Assembly (NCBI GenBank): GCA_030849065.1
Contig: JASAON010001431.1
Location: 1-26,217, forward strand
Direction of reading: 5' to 3'
Source: Jaenimonas drosophilae
Taxonomy: Eukaryota > Euglenozoa > Kinetoplastea > Trypanosomatida > Trypanosomatidae
DNA: 26,217 bases
Both the position numbers and the translations under genes were made by a program. Of this stretch, positions 8,461 through 17,887 are shown piece after piece. The notes beneath the pieces were generated by a model that was not told the origin of the DNA, did not search any database, and saw only the letters and a program-made list of their open reading frames with translations. Each line of letters begins with the position of its first letter. Within the stretch, counting starts at the first letter, position 1.

Positions 8461-8479
8461 TTGCTTCTTCTTCTTCTAG
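8461..8479 (+). promoter_or_regulatory. Trans-splice acceptor of the DUF72 gene
   Basis: A near-perfect pyrimidine tract of CTT repeats (8461-8477) ends in AG at 8478-8479. No AG occurs between it and the ATG at 8506. This position argues that the open frame upstream of 8506, which begins with TTG at 8428 and would encode a hydrophobic N-terminus, is the splice signal read as protein. Confidence 0.75.
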
Positions 8480-8505
8480 CGGTGGTGTTTTTTTTCTTCA
8501 ATTCC

Positions 8506-9753
8506 ATGAAACGGGCACGTACCGACTTGGCCAACCCCGTGGGGCAAGCAGCTTGTGCTACTTCGTCTGGCGTGACCGGCCCACAGCGACTGGAGACAAA
8601 TGCCGCCAAGGAAACCATTGTTGTGAATTCCCCGTACGGCAAAGAGCGCACCAGCTACGGTTGGGGTGGAGGCATGGCCTCCTTCTTCAGCACCAACAAA
8701 TCCAGCTCCATGCGCGCTGTTGTTCCCCATCATCCAAACATCCACATTGGCATCAGCTCGCTCAATGCGGTACCTGGAAAGAAGGACCGCACCATGAAGA
8801 CCCTCATGGAGACCTATCGCACCAAGTTCAACTGCCTGGAGCACTGCTATCCCTACCATAAGGTGGGGGAGTACGAGGCATGGCTGGAATGGGCGGCCAT
8901 GGCGGGGAAGATCACCACACCACCGGTGGAGCTTGACGGCGCAAAGGTATTTGGTGGCGTTGCTCCAGACCGTTTCCTGTACACGATCAAAGCCAACAGC
9001 TTCCTCACACACACCCGGCGGCTACTGATGGACGTCGACGTTGGTGCCCACGTGGATACCTTCTTTACGGGGCGCTGCCAGGCCCTTGACCCCTTTCTCG
9101 GTCCCATTCTCGTTCAATTGCCTCCTTCCTTTGAGAGAACCGAGGCACACATGAAGCGCCTGGCAGACCTCTACGCACGGCTTCCCAAAGATGAAGTTCA
9201 AATGTGCGAGTGCGAGGCAACATCGTCGTCTTCGACGCCAACAGATGTTCGCCGACCGCGGATTCGCATCGCGGTGGAGTTCCGCCATCGCTCATGGAAT
9301 CACCCAGAGGTTCATGCACTTTTACGGCAATTCGGCTGGGCTCTCGTAGTGGCTCATCATGATGATGATGCGTCCTTCGCAACTCTGGTTGATACGGGCG
9401 CGTCCTTCATGTACGTTCGCCTGCACGGCCCCCTTGGCCGCAATGTGGGAGACTACGGCCCCATCATGATGCGACTGTGGGCCGAACGTGTGGTTCGTTG
9501 GCTCCGCTCCAGCGAAGAGAGCGCGGGCGGTGTCCCGCAGCACCGTGAGGTCTTCTTCTTCCTGAATAACAACGATTCCCATGTTGGGGGCTTGATGAGT
9601 TCCGTTGTGGATGCCACTTGCCTTGCCCGCTTACTCACAGAGATGCTGGAAACAAAGGAAGCAACACCAGACTTGGGGTGTCGTGCAGATGGGGAGTTTG
9701 ATGTCTCTGTCGTCAGTTCACGAGCTGATTCGGTTGTGGTTGCCGCGGANTGA
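8506..9753 (+). CDS. DUF72 (YecE-like) family protein
   Basis: A 415-residue protein with the DUF72 TIM-barrel-like signature. HIGIS (80-84) corresponds to the family's first strand (IGTSGW). FLYTIKANSFLTH (157-169) corresponds to 'F.F.vKap..lTH', LVQLPPSF (202-209) to 'LfQlPpsf', AVEFRHRSW (256-264) to 'AvEfRhpsW' and YVRLHG (303-308) to the conserved RlHG. FFFLNNND (350-357) matches the FNN strand near the C-terminus. The biochemical function of DUF72 is not established. An insertion of Ser/Thr around 241-248 separates two conserved strands. I chose the ATG at 8506, which follows a strong acceptor by 26 nt; the longer frame from TTG would add an artificial hydrophobic segment. The codon before the stop contains an ambiguous base (position 9750, N), so the last residue, Asp or Glu or a stop, cannot be read. 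Confidence 0.85.
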   Translation: MKRARTDLANPVGQAACATSSGVTGPQRLETNAAKETIVVNSPYGKERTSYGWGGGMASFFSTNKSSSMRAVVPHHPNIHIGISSLNAVPGKKDRTMKTLMETYRTKFNCLEHCYPYHKVGEYEAWLEWAAMAGKITTPPVELDGAKVFGGVAPDRFLYTIKANSFLTHTRRLLMDVDVGAHVDTFFTGRCQALDPFLGPILVQLPPSFERTEAHMKRLADLYARLPKDEVQMCECEATSSSSTPTDVRRPRIRIAVEFRHRSWNHPEVHALLRQFGWALVVAHHDDDASFATLVDTGASFMYVRLHGPLGRNVGDYGPIMMRLWAERVVRWLRSSEESAGGVPQHREVFFFLNNNDSHVGGLMSSVVDATCLARLLTEMLETKEATPDLGCRADGEFDVSVVSSRADSVVVAAX

Positions 9754-10186
9754 TTGCTGCTCTTTTGAGCAGATGACGCACCTTTGTTTCTACACGCACC
9801 TCTGTTTCCTTTTTTAAATGTTCTATTTTTCGTTGGTAGCCCCACAAGCAACTATTTTGTTCATTCCGAAGATTTTTTTTTTCTCTTTCGGATAGTAGTG
9901 GTCTGCTGGCTCATCACATCGCCTCCTTCACCTCTCCGCTCACCTCTTCAACTTCCTGCGCATCGCAAGAGGCACGAAGGCCAGCAGCAACACCTCCTCC
10001 GAGGTCTTTCAGCCCGACTCCTCTCTCTCTGTGGTAGACTCTCCAATTCAACCGTTCCCTTCATCCTACCTTCATCTTGTATATTGTTGTTGTGCTGTGT
10101 GAGTAGTGTTTCTGTCTGTGAACGTCGTCGTGCCTCTCTACGTGCACGTCTCTTTTCCTACCCAAATCTAGTGAACTCTTCCACAT
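9754..10186 (+). other. DUF72 to TPR intergenic region
   Basis: No gene seen. A 6-bp hairpin (ctgctc/gagcag, about 9757-9772) follows the DUF72 stop; T-rich and CT-rich runs occupy 9811-9890 and 10018-10031. Confidence 0.55.
10149..10171 (+). promoter_or_regulatory. Candidate trans-splice acceptor for the TPR gene
   Basis: A pyrimidine tract (10149-10163) leads to AG at 10170-10171, 15 nt before the ATG at 10187. An alternative AG at about 10037 follows a CT repeat. Confidence 0.6.
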
Positions 10187-11206
10187 ATGCCTCCTAAGCC
10201 AACGAAGGAGGTGCCCCTCACGGCTGATCTCGAGAAGCAACTCGCGGCACTCAACGCTGGGGGAACCGTGGAGCAATGGAAGTCTCTTGGAAACGCCTGC
10301 TTTACCCACGGTAGCCACCTCACCGCCATCAAGTGCTACACCAAGGCGATTGATCAACCCGGTGGTGATACCGCGGTACTCCGCAGCAACCGCAGTGCCG
10401 CCTACCTAAAATCCTCCATGTTCTCTGGCCCTGCGCTGGCACTGAAGGATGCAGAGAAGGCGGTGGAGCAGGACCCGAAGTGGTTCAAGGGTTTCCTCCG
10501 CCTCGGTGATGCACAGTTTAAGCGCAAGAAGTTTGAGGAGGCCCAACAGGCCTACGAACGTGCCCTCGCCCTGGACCCGACCTGCACGACTGCCAAGGAC
10601 TCACTCCATGAGCTGAAGAAGGAGGTGTTTCTGCGGGATTTGGATCGCCAGGAGAATGAGCGGATGCGGGCGGAGGCGGCGAAGGATGATGAGGACCTCC
10701 TGAGCGGCCAAAAGGCACCAAGTGGGGCGGCGGCTCGCGCTGCAGGACCAGCCGCTGGCCTGGAGCCACCCAAGCCGAGAAGTGGTGGGATGGAGTTTCA
10801 CAACGCCCCCATTGGCAGTGATGTAGATCCCACAGGGCGAACTCGGCAGCCCACGGAAGAGGAAACTGCACAGTTGATTCAAGCGTGGAAGAAGGACACC
10901 ACATTGGTGGAGGAGCGAACGGCCATGAAACCCCGCAACGTTAGCCTGGATGAGGCTGATCGGCAGGCAGGCCAGTCCTACAAGGCAAACTTGATGGGGA
11001 ACTTCCGAAACAAGGTTAGCACCAACACCAACTTGCGCGACAGCATCCAACAGCGTCGTGAGGCGGAGATGCTGGAAGGGTCCAAGGTGGACTACAAGGC
11101 ACCCGAGCCGTTCCGCACACAGTACGCGCGAGCAACCAACGGCATCGGTCTCGGAATCACAACCGATGCGTACAAGGAACATACAGGGACGGAACATCGT
11201 TGGTGA
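10187..11206 (+). CDS. TPR co-chaperone-like protein with carboxylate clamp
   Basis: A 339-residue protein. Three tetratricopeptide repeats occupy about 31-60, 63-97 and 98-131. The residues that make up the two-carboxylate clamp in Hsp70/Hsp90-binding TPR domains (HOP, SGT type) are present in the right spacing: K32 with N36, N68, and K101 with R105. This predicts binding to the EEVD tail of Hsp70 or Hsp90 in the cytosol. After the TPR a charged helix (141-170) and an Ala/Pro/Gly linker (175-200) lead to a conserved-looking C-terminal part (202-339; MEFHNAPIG...EHRW) that I do not recognise and that is not the STI1/DP domain of HOP. It could be a kinetoplastid-specific co-chaperone. The start is the first ATG after a good acceptor. 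Confidence 0.85.
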   Translation: MPPKPTKEVPLTADLEKQLAALNAGGTVEQWKSLGNACFTHGSHLTAIKCYTKAIDQPGGDTAVLRSNRSAAYLKSSMFSGPALALKDAEKAVEQDPKWFKGFLRLGDAQFKRKKFEEAQQAYERALALDPTCTTAKDSLHELKKEVFLRDLDRQENERMRAEAAKDDEDLLSGQKAPSGAAARAAGPAAGLEPPKPRSGGMEFHNAPIGSDVDPTGRTRQPTEEETAQLIQAWKKDTTLVEERTAMKPRNVSLDEADRQAGQSYKANLMGNFRNKVSTNTNLRDSIQQRREAEMLEGSKVDYKAPEPFRTQYARATNGIGLGITTDAYKEHTGTEHRW

Positions 11207-12146
11207 GGACAGAATGAATGTGTGCCCCACGCCACGACTCCGTTGATTGTTTTCTTTTTTGTTTTGTTTTTCAGCCCTGCTTCTTTTGTCTGGGAAGCTC
11301 ATCTGCCTTGTGGTGGTGTCCAATGCGCATCATCAATGCAGATGGTTGGTTGAGTGAGGAAGCAACCATGCTGCATCCACCGCGAGCCAGGCTCGTTTTT
11401 TTTTCTCCTGTTCTTCATCCCATCAACAGTGCCGTGACGCTACCGTACCGTCCTCGTATCAACCTGGATTGAATTATTGATGCTTCGTCTGGGGGATGAT
11501 GTGAGGCGATTCCATCACGGAATGATGGGGGCAGATTTTTGGCCCAAAAGTTCCCCCCGCAGTTTTGTGGATGGCTGTAACAGCATTCATCAACTGCCTC
11601 TCCACTGTGCGCGTGCGCGTCGCGGCCTTCACCTTCTCAGCTTCAATTATCCGCGCTCTTTTTTTTTCTTCACTCAACCTCGCATTTTGTACGCTTCACG
11701 CAACTGCGAATGACGTCTGAGAGAAGTGCTGAAGCATCCCCCATCACTCATGTATCGCCATGGACACACTTCTCCCAACTATGCTCCACCTCCTTCTTGA
11801 CTCATCTATCCGCAGTAGCAGTGCTCAACGACTCCACAAACACATACACACAACCTATTCCAGCACATCATCACAGCTTAGCTTCTTGAGTGATTGTGAG
11901 CTGGCTCGCTAGTTTTTTTTCTTTTTTTCCTTTGTTCCACACTACTTCATTTATTTTTGCTTGGTTCCGTTCTCTTCTTTCTTCGGGTACGCAACACCCC
12001 CCACACCCCTCCCTCCTCTTCCCACATACCCACACACGCACGGTTAGGGTTGAGAGGGTGGCTAGAAATCGGCACTGCGCCATCCCTCTCTGTAGCCCTT
12101 GTTGTGGACCCTCACACTCACTCAAAGAGAGCCAAGGACAGCAGTC
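11207..12146 (+). other. 0.94-kb intergenic region with long pyrimidine tracts
   Basis: No convincing gene. Notable are a small inverted repeat next to a T-run (about 11384-11406), T-rich runs at 11660-11672 and 11911-11985, and a single telomere-like ggttagggtt near 12043. A short frame at 11477-11713 lacks recognisable features. Confidence 0.6.
12078..12095 (+). promoter_or_regulatory. Candidate trans-splice acceptor for the 1354-residue protein gene
   Basis: A pyrimidine-rich stretch ends in AG at 12094-12095, about 50 nt before the ATG at 12147, with no ATG in between. A stronger T-rich tract at 11911-11985 lies further upstream and could drive an alternative acceptor. Confidence 0.5.
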
Positions 12147-15100
12147 ATGCACCCCAATGGCATGGAGTGTTATGGAGGTGCGCGTTCAGCACCAAAGCCA
12201 CCAACGGCGCCATATACCAGCGTTGGTAAGCTTGGCACGAGCAATAGCGCCAGCTTCCCACGCACATCAGTACGGAAGCATCGCCCAGGGGAGTTCCAAT
12301 TCTCGGCCTCCGTCGAAGGCCCCGGCCGGAATGTGCAGAGCGGCAGCACGGAGATTCGCTTCTCCAGGGCCACAGGGGGAGGACTCTATCGACGTACCAC
12401 CGATGCACCCCTGCGCGGCCCACAGCTTCTACGCCTGCAGGCACCCACGCGTACTCCGCGGGGGACGGGGGCGGCCATGAACCGCTTCAACCGTGAGGCG
12501 ATGGTCGTAACCTCGAGCTCCAGCAACTCCTCCCCAACCGACGTCATGGGGGCGGAGTGCGTGATGCGTTGGCCGCATCTTACCTCCAGTCGAGGGGCAG
12601 ATGCAGGGGCAGGTGCGGTTCCCACGGCACGAAGGCAGAGCGGGAGCCTCACCGCTGGACAAGCAAGCTCCCCCAACCGGGCTGGTGCGGGAGACTTCAC
12701 CGAAACGAAGCTCCTGTGCTCCCTTAGCATCGAGAGCGTGAGTACCAACGTGATGCACGAGGCACACCGATCCAAACGCTATCAACAGGCTGCGATGAAG
12801 GCCAAATACCCACCGCTCACCGAAGATGATGTTCAGCGACTTCGGCTGTCCTACACGGAATATATCACCAACGTCAATCTGAAGCGCATGAGCTGCCTCA
12901 ACCACCTCATGATGCTCGTGGATAGTGAAACAACACACCCATCCCGCCGTGTGGCACGGCTGGAGCGAGCCCTCTCCCTCCCCATCAAGGACCTTTTTGG
13001 CGCGGAGTGGGCGCAGCTGCAGCGTCCGACGGTCGCGGATATCGTGCGCAGCCACCGACATGGACGCGCGCTCACCCTGGATGAAGTGCTGAGATACGCC
13101 GCGCATGTAGCGGGGAAGGCAAGTGGACGCAAGGCCATGACGGCGCAGACCCCGCGTAGTGTGGTGGTGGTGGGATCTCCTCGCGCGCGAGCTGCCGCGA
13201 GACCACCACCTCGCCAACCTGCTCCTCCCATGGCACAGCCCAGTGCGCTTGACATCTCCACGCCACGAAAACGTGGTGTTCCAGTGAATGCCGTGGCGTG
13301 CCCACTGGATCTTGGCGCGCTTCTTCTGAGCAGCTCCGGCACTGAATCGGAGGAGAATGCAGAAGAGGCGACGAACCTGGTCATTTGCCAAGCCTTCCGT
13401 GAGTTGGTGCTCGGGTCCAACCATTCCACGCCCGATTCCATGATCAGCAACAACAGCAACAACAACAACAACAACCACGTGGCCTCATCCTCCGTCCAGT
13501 TTGTGCGTGTAGAGCAGTTTGTGCGGAACCTGCTAGACTTCTTCGTGGTTGTGGACCTCCGACGTGCCTTGGGCACCGCGGTGGGGATTCACCGCCGCGA
13601 TCATCTTGACTTGAGTGAGTTCGAATGGATCATCCGCAGCGGCCTGGCCGAGGAGCCAGACCCCAACGAGCCACGCATCGACTTCTTCACCTTCAGCCCA
13701 CAACAGGGCTCCGCACCCGACGTGATGGATGCTGCCACAGAGGACCACAAAGTGGAGCTCCACACCACCGCACAATCCAGCAGCTCCAGTGATGTGAGCG
13801 AGCTCCTCTCGCACCGATCTCCGTCAACGGGTCGTGGTCCACCGTCGGCGCTCTCGGTGTTGTGCTGCGCGATTCGTCGCTGGGCACGCCGTCATGGAAA
13901 GAAAACCTCCGCACGCACGGCCTACCGCATCTCCCGCCTCTGTTGCGATCCTTCCTCGGCCACAGTGGCTCCTCCAACCTTGTCCATCCCCCTCCTCGCC
14001 GGAAACAACCCGCCCACCACGACGGTGATTGTGCCCAACTCCGCAGCGCCATCCGCGCCGAACCCGTCCTCAACCAGCAACCACTCATGGCGGAGTGCGA
14101 GTGGGGTGCGCGGTGGCTTGATGCACAACAACAGCGGCAGCATCTCCCTCTCCACGGGGGAGGATTCAAGCCCACCTCAGCCTCCGATTCCTCGCCCTCC
14201 ATCGGTGCGCAGCGTGTCTGTTGAGAGCGATACCACCATCAACTCCTCGGCCAAGCTTCCTGACTGCGCCGACCATGGCGCAGAACCACCGTCTTGTGCG
14301 GCGGTGGAAGTGAATCAGCGGCGTGCGGAGCTGGAGCAGAAGCTGCGCCACCTCTACGCCGAAAAGGCGGAGCTCATTCAGCACATGAGTGCTCCTGGAA
14401 ACCACAGCCCCAACTTCGATCGTCCCGAGGAGATGGCGGAGGAGCAGCGTCAGCTGATCGATACCCAAGACGTACTCCAAACGGTGGTTGATAAGATCGC
14501 CATGTACCTGCAGAGCCTGGCGGAGCTCCGCGAAGGCAGCCCGATCCATTTCCTCGGCTCCACCTCGGCCCACTTAGAGCCTCTCGCAACCGCTGTATAT
14601 GTGTCCGAGACGCCAGAGGATGTGGCCAGTGGGGTGCGCACACCCTTGGCCCCGTTGGGGGAGATGAGCACGGCGAGTGAAGAGAAGTTGCTGCGGAGCC
14701 CCGCCCACTCCGACACCACGGCGCGCCACTGCCCCTCCCCGCTCTCCCTCGCCGAGCCCGCTCTCTCCTCCACCCACGAGGATGGTGTGCCGGCGCTCGG
14801 GGATGTTGTGGCCGCCACCCCGAGCGGCACCTCCGTGAGTAGCTCCCACAAGCAAGTCATGTGGGGAGAGACCAACAGCAAAGGCAGCAGCACCAACCTC
14901 TATCACATTCCAGATGTGAAGAGCGAATCCTCGCGGGCCTCGCGAGTGAGTGCGCCCCTCAGCCGCGAGAGCAGCACCGTGCTGATCCCCAATGTGGAGT
15001 TCGGGTCCGCCCTCATGAATCGCGATCACGCACACGCACCCAATGACCCCCGCGCCACCCGGGGAGGGGCCGTGTCTGACACAGACGGCCTTCTTCCCTG

Positions 15101-16211
15101 CCCGCGACTGAGCCACAGCAGCAGCACACCGTGCAGCAGCCGCAGCCACGGCCTTCTCCAGCACAGCCGCAGCCTGGGAAGCAGCGAATACAGCAGCCCG
15201 AAGCACAAATCACCGCGAGAGAAGAAGTCCAGCCGTGTTGGCAGCCCACTCTGGCACCGGGCCTCCACAGGGGAGCACTCCCACCGCTCCGCCTCGGAGA
15301 GCAGCACCGCTCCACGGCGGCAACATGAGGAGATGGCGGTGGCCGCCGCTGACGCGCCATCGGCCCTCGCCGACGCCTTCCTCGAGCGCATCATTCGCGC
15401 ACAGCAGAGCTACGCACGGAGCACCAGCAGCCCGACCGCCGCGCGGCATGTGCGGTCACGCAGCCAGCATCAACATCAACCGCGGCCGAGCTTTGATGGC
15501 ATTTTGGCCCATGACAACCGCGGCACCTCCAACAATCCCGTTATTCAGATTCTCGATACCGAGGGAGGAGGTGGGGCTGCGGTGGCTGCGGCCTGTGGCG
15601 GGAGCAACCTTGTGAGCAGCGGCGGATCGCACCAGCCCAGCACCAACAACATGGATCACCCCAACGTCTCGATTCTTACTCACCGTGTGCCGAGTGGGGG
15701 CAGCCACGCGATGTATGCGCACGGCATGAGCCAATCGCACCACGGGGCTAGCCCTGCCACCCCATCCTCCACCAACAACTACAACGGAAGTGTGCTGGGA
15801 GGATGGCGGAGCACCGGCGGGATGAGCTGGAGCGACACCGGAACGAGCGCCATGATGCAGCCGCCCCTCGACTGCCTCCTCGCGAGTACCGATCGCGCCC
15901 CCGACTTCCGCCGCGAGGAGCTCTCCCTGACGAGCATGGCCAACTTTTCTAAGCTACACCGCAGCAGTGGCACGCACCTCCGCTCCACCACCAATCACAA
16001 CTTCTCCACGACACACAACGGAGATTCAGGGAGCGCACTCAACCCCATGTTTGGCGGCCCGAAGGACCGTGCGCAGGAGGCCGACATCTCACGCATTGTG
16101 GGTGCTGCCTCCATGACAGAGGGCGGCTGGTCGTGCCTCTTTGATGCCTCAGTGGAGGCACCACCACCAGATGCCGCCGGCACGATGGTGCGCCGCCGCA
16201 GCCGCCCGTAG
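12147..16211 (+). CDS. Large low-complexity protein of unknown function, coiled-coil segment
   Basis: A 1354-residue protein I do not recognise. Most is Ser/Pro/Thr/Ala/His-rich and probably disordered. Three parts look folded. The first is a helical block at about 186-323 (KYPPLTEDDVQRLRLSYTEY... to LDEVLRYAAHVAG). The second is at about 449-508, where DHLDLSEFEWII resembles the second half of an EF-hand but lacks the acidic residues at positions 1, 3 and 5. The third is a Glu/Lys/Leu-rich coiled coil at about 718-800 (RRAELEQKLRHLYAEKAEL). An Asn run sits near 435-445. No membrane segment or signal peptide is evident. The disordered tail has many Ser-Pro and Arg-x-x-Ser sites, suggesting a phosphorylated scaffold or cytoskeletal protein, but that is inference. 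The start is the first in-frame ATG; an upstream frame from TTG at 12099 lies across the splice-acceptor zone. Confidence 0.85.
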   Translation: MHPNGMECYGGARSAPKPPTAPYTSVGKLGTSNSASFPRTSVRKHRPGEFQFSASVEGPGRNVQSGSTEIRFSRATGGGLYRRTTDAPLRGPQLLRLQAPTRTPRGTGAAMNRFNREAMVVTSSSSNSSPTDVMGAECVMRWPHLTSSRGADAGAGAVPTARRQSGSLTAGQASSPNRAGAGDFTETKLLCSLSIESVSTNVMHEAHRSKRYQQAAMKAKYPPLTEDDVQRLRLSYTEYITNVNLKRMSCLNHLMMLVDSETTHPSRRVARLERALSLPIKDLFGAEWAQLQRPTVADIVRSHRHGRALTLDEVLRYAAHVAGKASGRKAMTAQTPRSVVVVGSPRARAAARPPPRQPAPPMAQPSALDISTPRKRGVPVNAVACPLDLGALLLSSSGTESEENAEEATNLVICQAFRELVLGSNHSTPDSMISNNSNNNNNNHVASSSVQFVRVEQFVRNLLDFFVVVDLRRALGTAVGIHRRDHLDLSEFEWIIRSGLAEEPDPNEPRIDFFTFSPQQGSAPDVMDAATEDHKVELHTTAQSSSSSDVSELLSHRSPSTGRGPPSALSVLCCAIRRWARRHGKKTSARTAYRISRLCCDPSSATVAPPTLSIPLLAGNNPPTTTVIVPNSAAPSAPNPSSTSNHSWRSASGVRGGLMHNNSGSISLSTGEDSSPPQPPIPRPPSVRSVSVESDTTINSSAKLPDCADHGAEPPSCAAVEVNQRRAELEQKLRHLYAEKAELIQHMSAPGNHSPNFDRPEEMAEEQRQLIDTQDVLQTVVDKIAMYLQSLAELREGSPIHFLGSTSAHLEPLATAVYVSETPEDVASGVRTPLAPLGEMSTASEEKLLRSPAHSDTTARHCPSPLSLAEPALSSTHEDGVPALGDVVAATPSGTSVSSSHKQVMWGETNSKGSSTNLYHIPDVKSESSRASRVSAPLSRESSTVLIPNVEFGSALMNRDHAHAPNDPRATRGGAVSDTDGLLPCPRLSHSSSTPCSSRSHGLLQHSRSLGSSEYSSPKHKSPREKKSSRVGSPLWHRASTGEHSHRSASESSTAPRRQHEEMAVAAADAPSALADAFLERIIRAQQSYARSTSSPTAARHVRSRSQHQHQPRPSFDGILAHDNRGTSNNPVIQILDTEGGGGAAVAAACGGSNLVSSGGSHQPSTNNMDHPNVSILTHRVPSGGSHAMYAHGMSQSHHGASPATPSSTNNYNGSVLGGWRSTGGMSWSDTGTSAMMQPPLDCLLASTDRAPDFRREELSLTSMANFSKLHRSSGTHLRSTTNHNFSTTHNGDSGSALNPMFGGPKDRAQEADISRIVGAASMTEGGWSCLFDASVEAPPPDAAGTMVRRRSRP
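13446..13478 (+). repeat. AAC trinucleotide run encoding polyasparagine
   Basis: AGC/AAC codons form an Asn-rich run (SNNSNNNNNN) inside the 1354-residue protein. It is a typical coding microsatellite and is likely to vary in length between strains. Confidence 0.85.
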
Positions 16212-17887
16212 GCCGCCACCATCTTCCTCATTCTCATTCTCATCACGACGAGGGCGATCTGCACCCGTCCATCATCATCCACCACTGCTCTTGTTTTCGT
16301 GGCCACGGCCACTTTTTTTTTTTTTTTCTGGAGTCTTGTGGGGGGCCCCAAGAAGCAAGCGAGCGGTTGATGAGCTGAGTGATGGCCTACACACAAACAC
16401 ACACGACCATGTGCTTTTTTTTTTGTTGTTGTTGTTTGTGTTATGTGTGGTGCACTTACACTCTTCACCAGCTCCTCCCTCTCTGCTCTCATCCCCTCCT
16501 TCATCTTCTTCTTTTTTTTTTGGTGGTGTTGGTTGTGTGCGCAGCATGAGAGTCGCACGCAAGTGGATCTCCAAAAAAAAAATGATACGCGCGATAACAA
16601 CAAACGAGAAAACTCATGCATCATCGGAGGAGTCTATATCCACACAACATGTTTTTGTGACTTGATTCCTGCGCTTATGACGGACGTGAAGTGAAGGTCG
16701 ATGCGTTTGCGTGGGCTCCCTCGGCTTTTTGGAGGGGGCAACGCTGCCACGAAGTTGTTCTGCTTCCTTTGGCATCCTATGGCATTGAAGTGTAGAATAT
16801 GATCTCGGCAAGAAAAAAAATACATCAACATCATCAACAACACAGAGACACGAGCAGAAGAGACAGTGGCAAATAGAAAAAAAACCGTTCCAGCAATGAT
16901 GTTCCTTGATGCATCCTGGATAGCTCCAGCTGGTGATGCACCTTCTTTTTCTTCGTCTCTCCATACGCAAGCAATTCCACGCAGGACATGTTGTAGGTGG
17001 CATAAATGATACTTCCTACTTTCATGTGATGAAGTTTGTGTGGTTATCACGCGTGTGGTGGAGTACATCATTGCTATCTCTGTCTTTTTTTTCTGGTTGT
17101 TTTTCTTGTTTTTCCTTGTTACTTCTTCTTCTTTTCATCTGTATCAGCGACTTCGCTTGTTTGTTTGTTTGTTGTTGTGATGTGGCTGCTTCGTGTGAGC
17201 TCCCCCGCCAACCACTCTTTGATTCCCCGCAGAATATGCTGGGATACTCTCGGGCACACTCCCACACACGAAAAAAAAAAGAATCCAACAACAACGGTGC
17301 AGAATCAACGAAGAGGAAAAAAACAACAACAATAGTTGGATGATTCTGTACTTTGGAGGAGATGAGGAAGGATGTGAAGGGGGGCAGTTCGTGTATAAAT
17401 GATGGGTTGACGTTTGACGGGCTGCATGGATGGATGCTTGGGTGGCGCTCACAGGACTGCATCATCTTCATTTGTTGAATGTTGCTCCTTGCGTAACTCA
17501 CTCAACACCATCACAATGATGCGACCACTCGTACAATGCATCCGCCGTTTCGTTGTTGATTGCTTTATCTTTTTTTTTTTTTTGTTGTTCTACTTTGATT
17601 GGAGTTGGTGAATCTAGATCATTTTCATGGCCACGATTCACGTTTTTTTTTTTCGTGTTGTTATTTGTTCCGGTTACTGCCTCCCGTTGCATCCATATCC
17701 ACTCTCCCGTTCCTACCTCACCCGCTCCTTCCCGTGCCCTCAAACGTCGAACACATCATCATCATCATCATCTATCCGCAACAACAACACAACATGCAAG
17801 CAAACACCAGCAACAACTGCCATGGACGTCATCAACGTGATTGCGGCTGTGCCAAAGGAGCTACATCTGATGCGGCTCATCCGCTAC

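Larger units (their letters stand above)
6593..8505 (+). other. 1.9-kb gene-poor region between phosphatase and DUF72 genes
   Basis: No convincing conserved gene. It contains the phosphatase 3' UTR, a perfect 10-bp inverted repeat (6815-6840), a pyrimidine tract (about 7073-7097) and, at the right end, the acceptor of the next gene. Several open frames in 7600-8070 and 7960-8200 begin at GTG or run through low-complexity DNA and do not look coding. One short ATG frame (6976-7191) is listed separately as a weak possibility. Confidence 0.6.

Noticed and set aside
11383..11410. GC-rich inverted repeat followed by a T-run, resembling a bacterial intrinsic terminator
   Set aside because: The genome context is kinetoplastid, where such terminators are not used, and the stem is short.
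12040..12055. Telomere-like ggttagggtt
   Set aside because: It is a single copy inside an intergenic region, not an array.
12429..13478. Antisense open frame of about 350 codons inside the 1354-residue gene
   Set aside because: It overlaps a longer sense frame with sensible codon use; its His/Arg/Cys-rich, domain-free translation is typical of the complement of GC-rich coding DNA.
13600..13640. gttcgaat resembling a tRNA T-arm
   Set aside because: It is within a coding sequence and no acceptor or anticodon stems fit around it.
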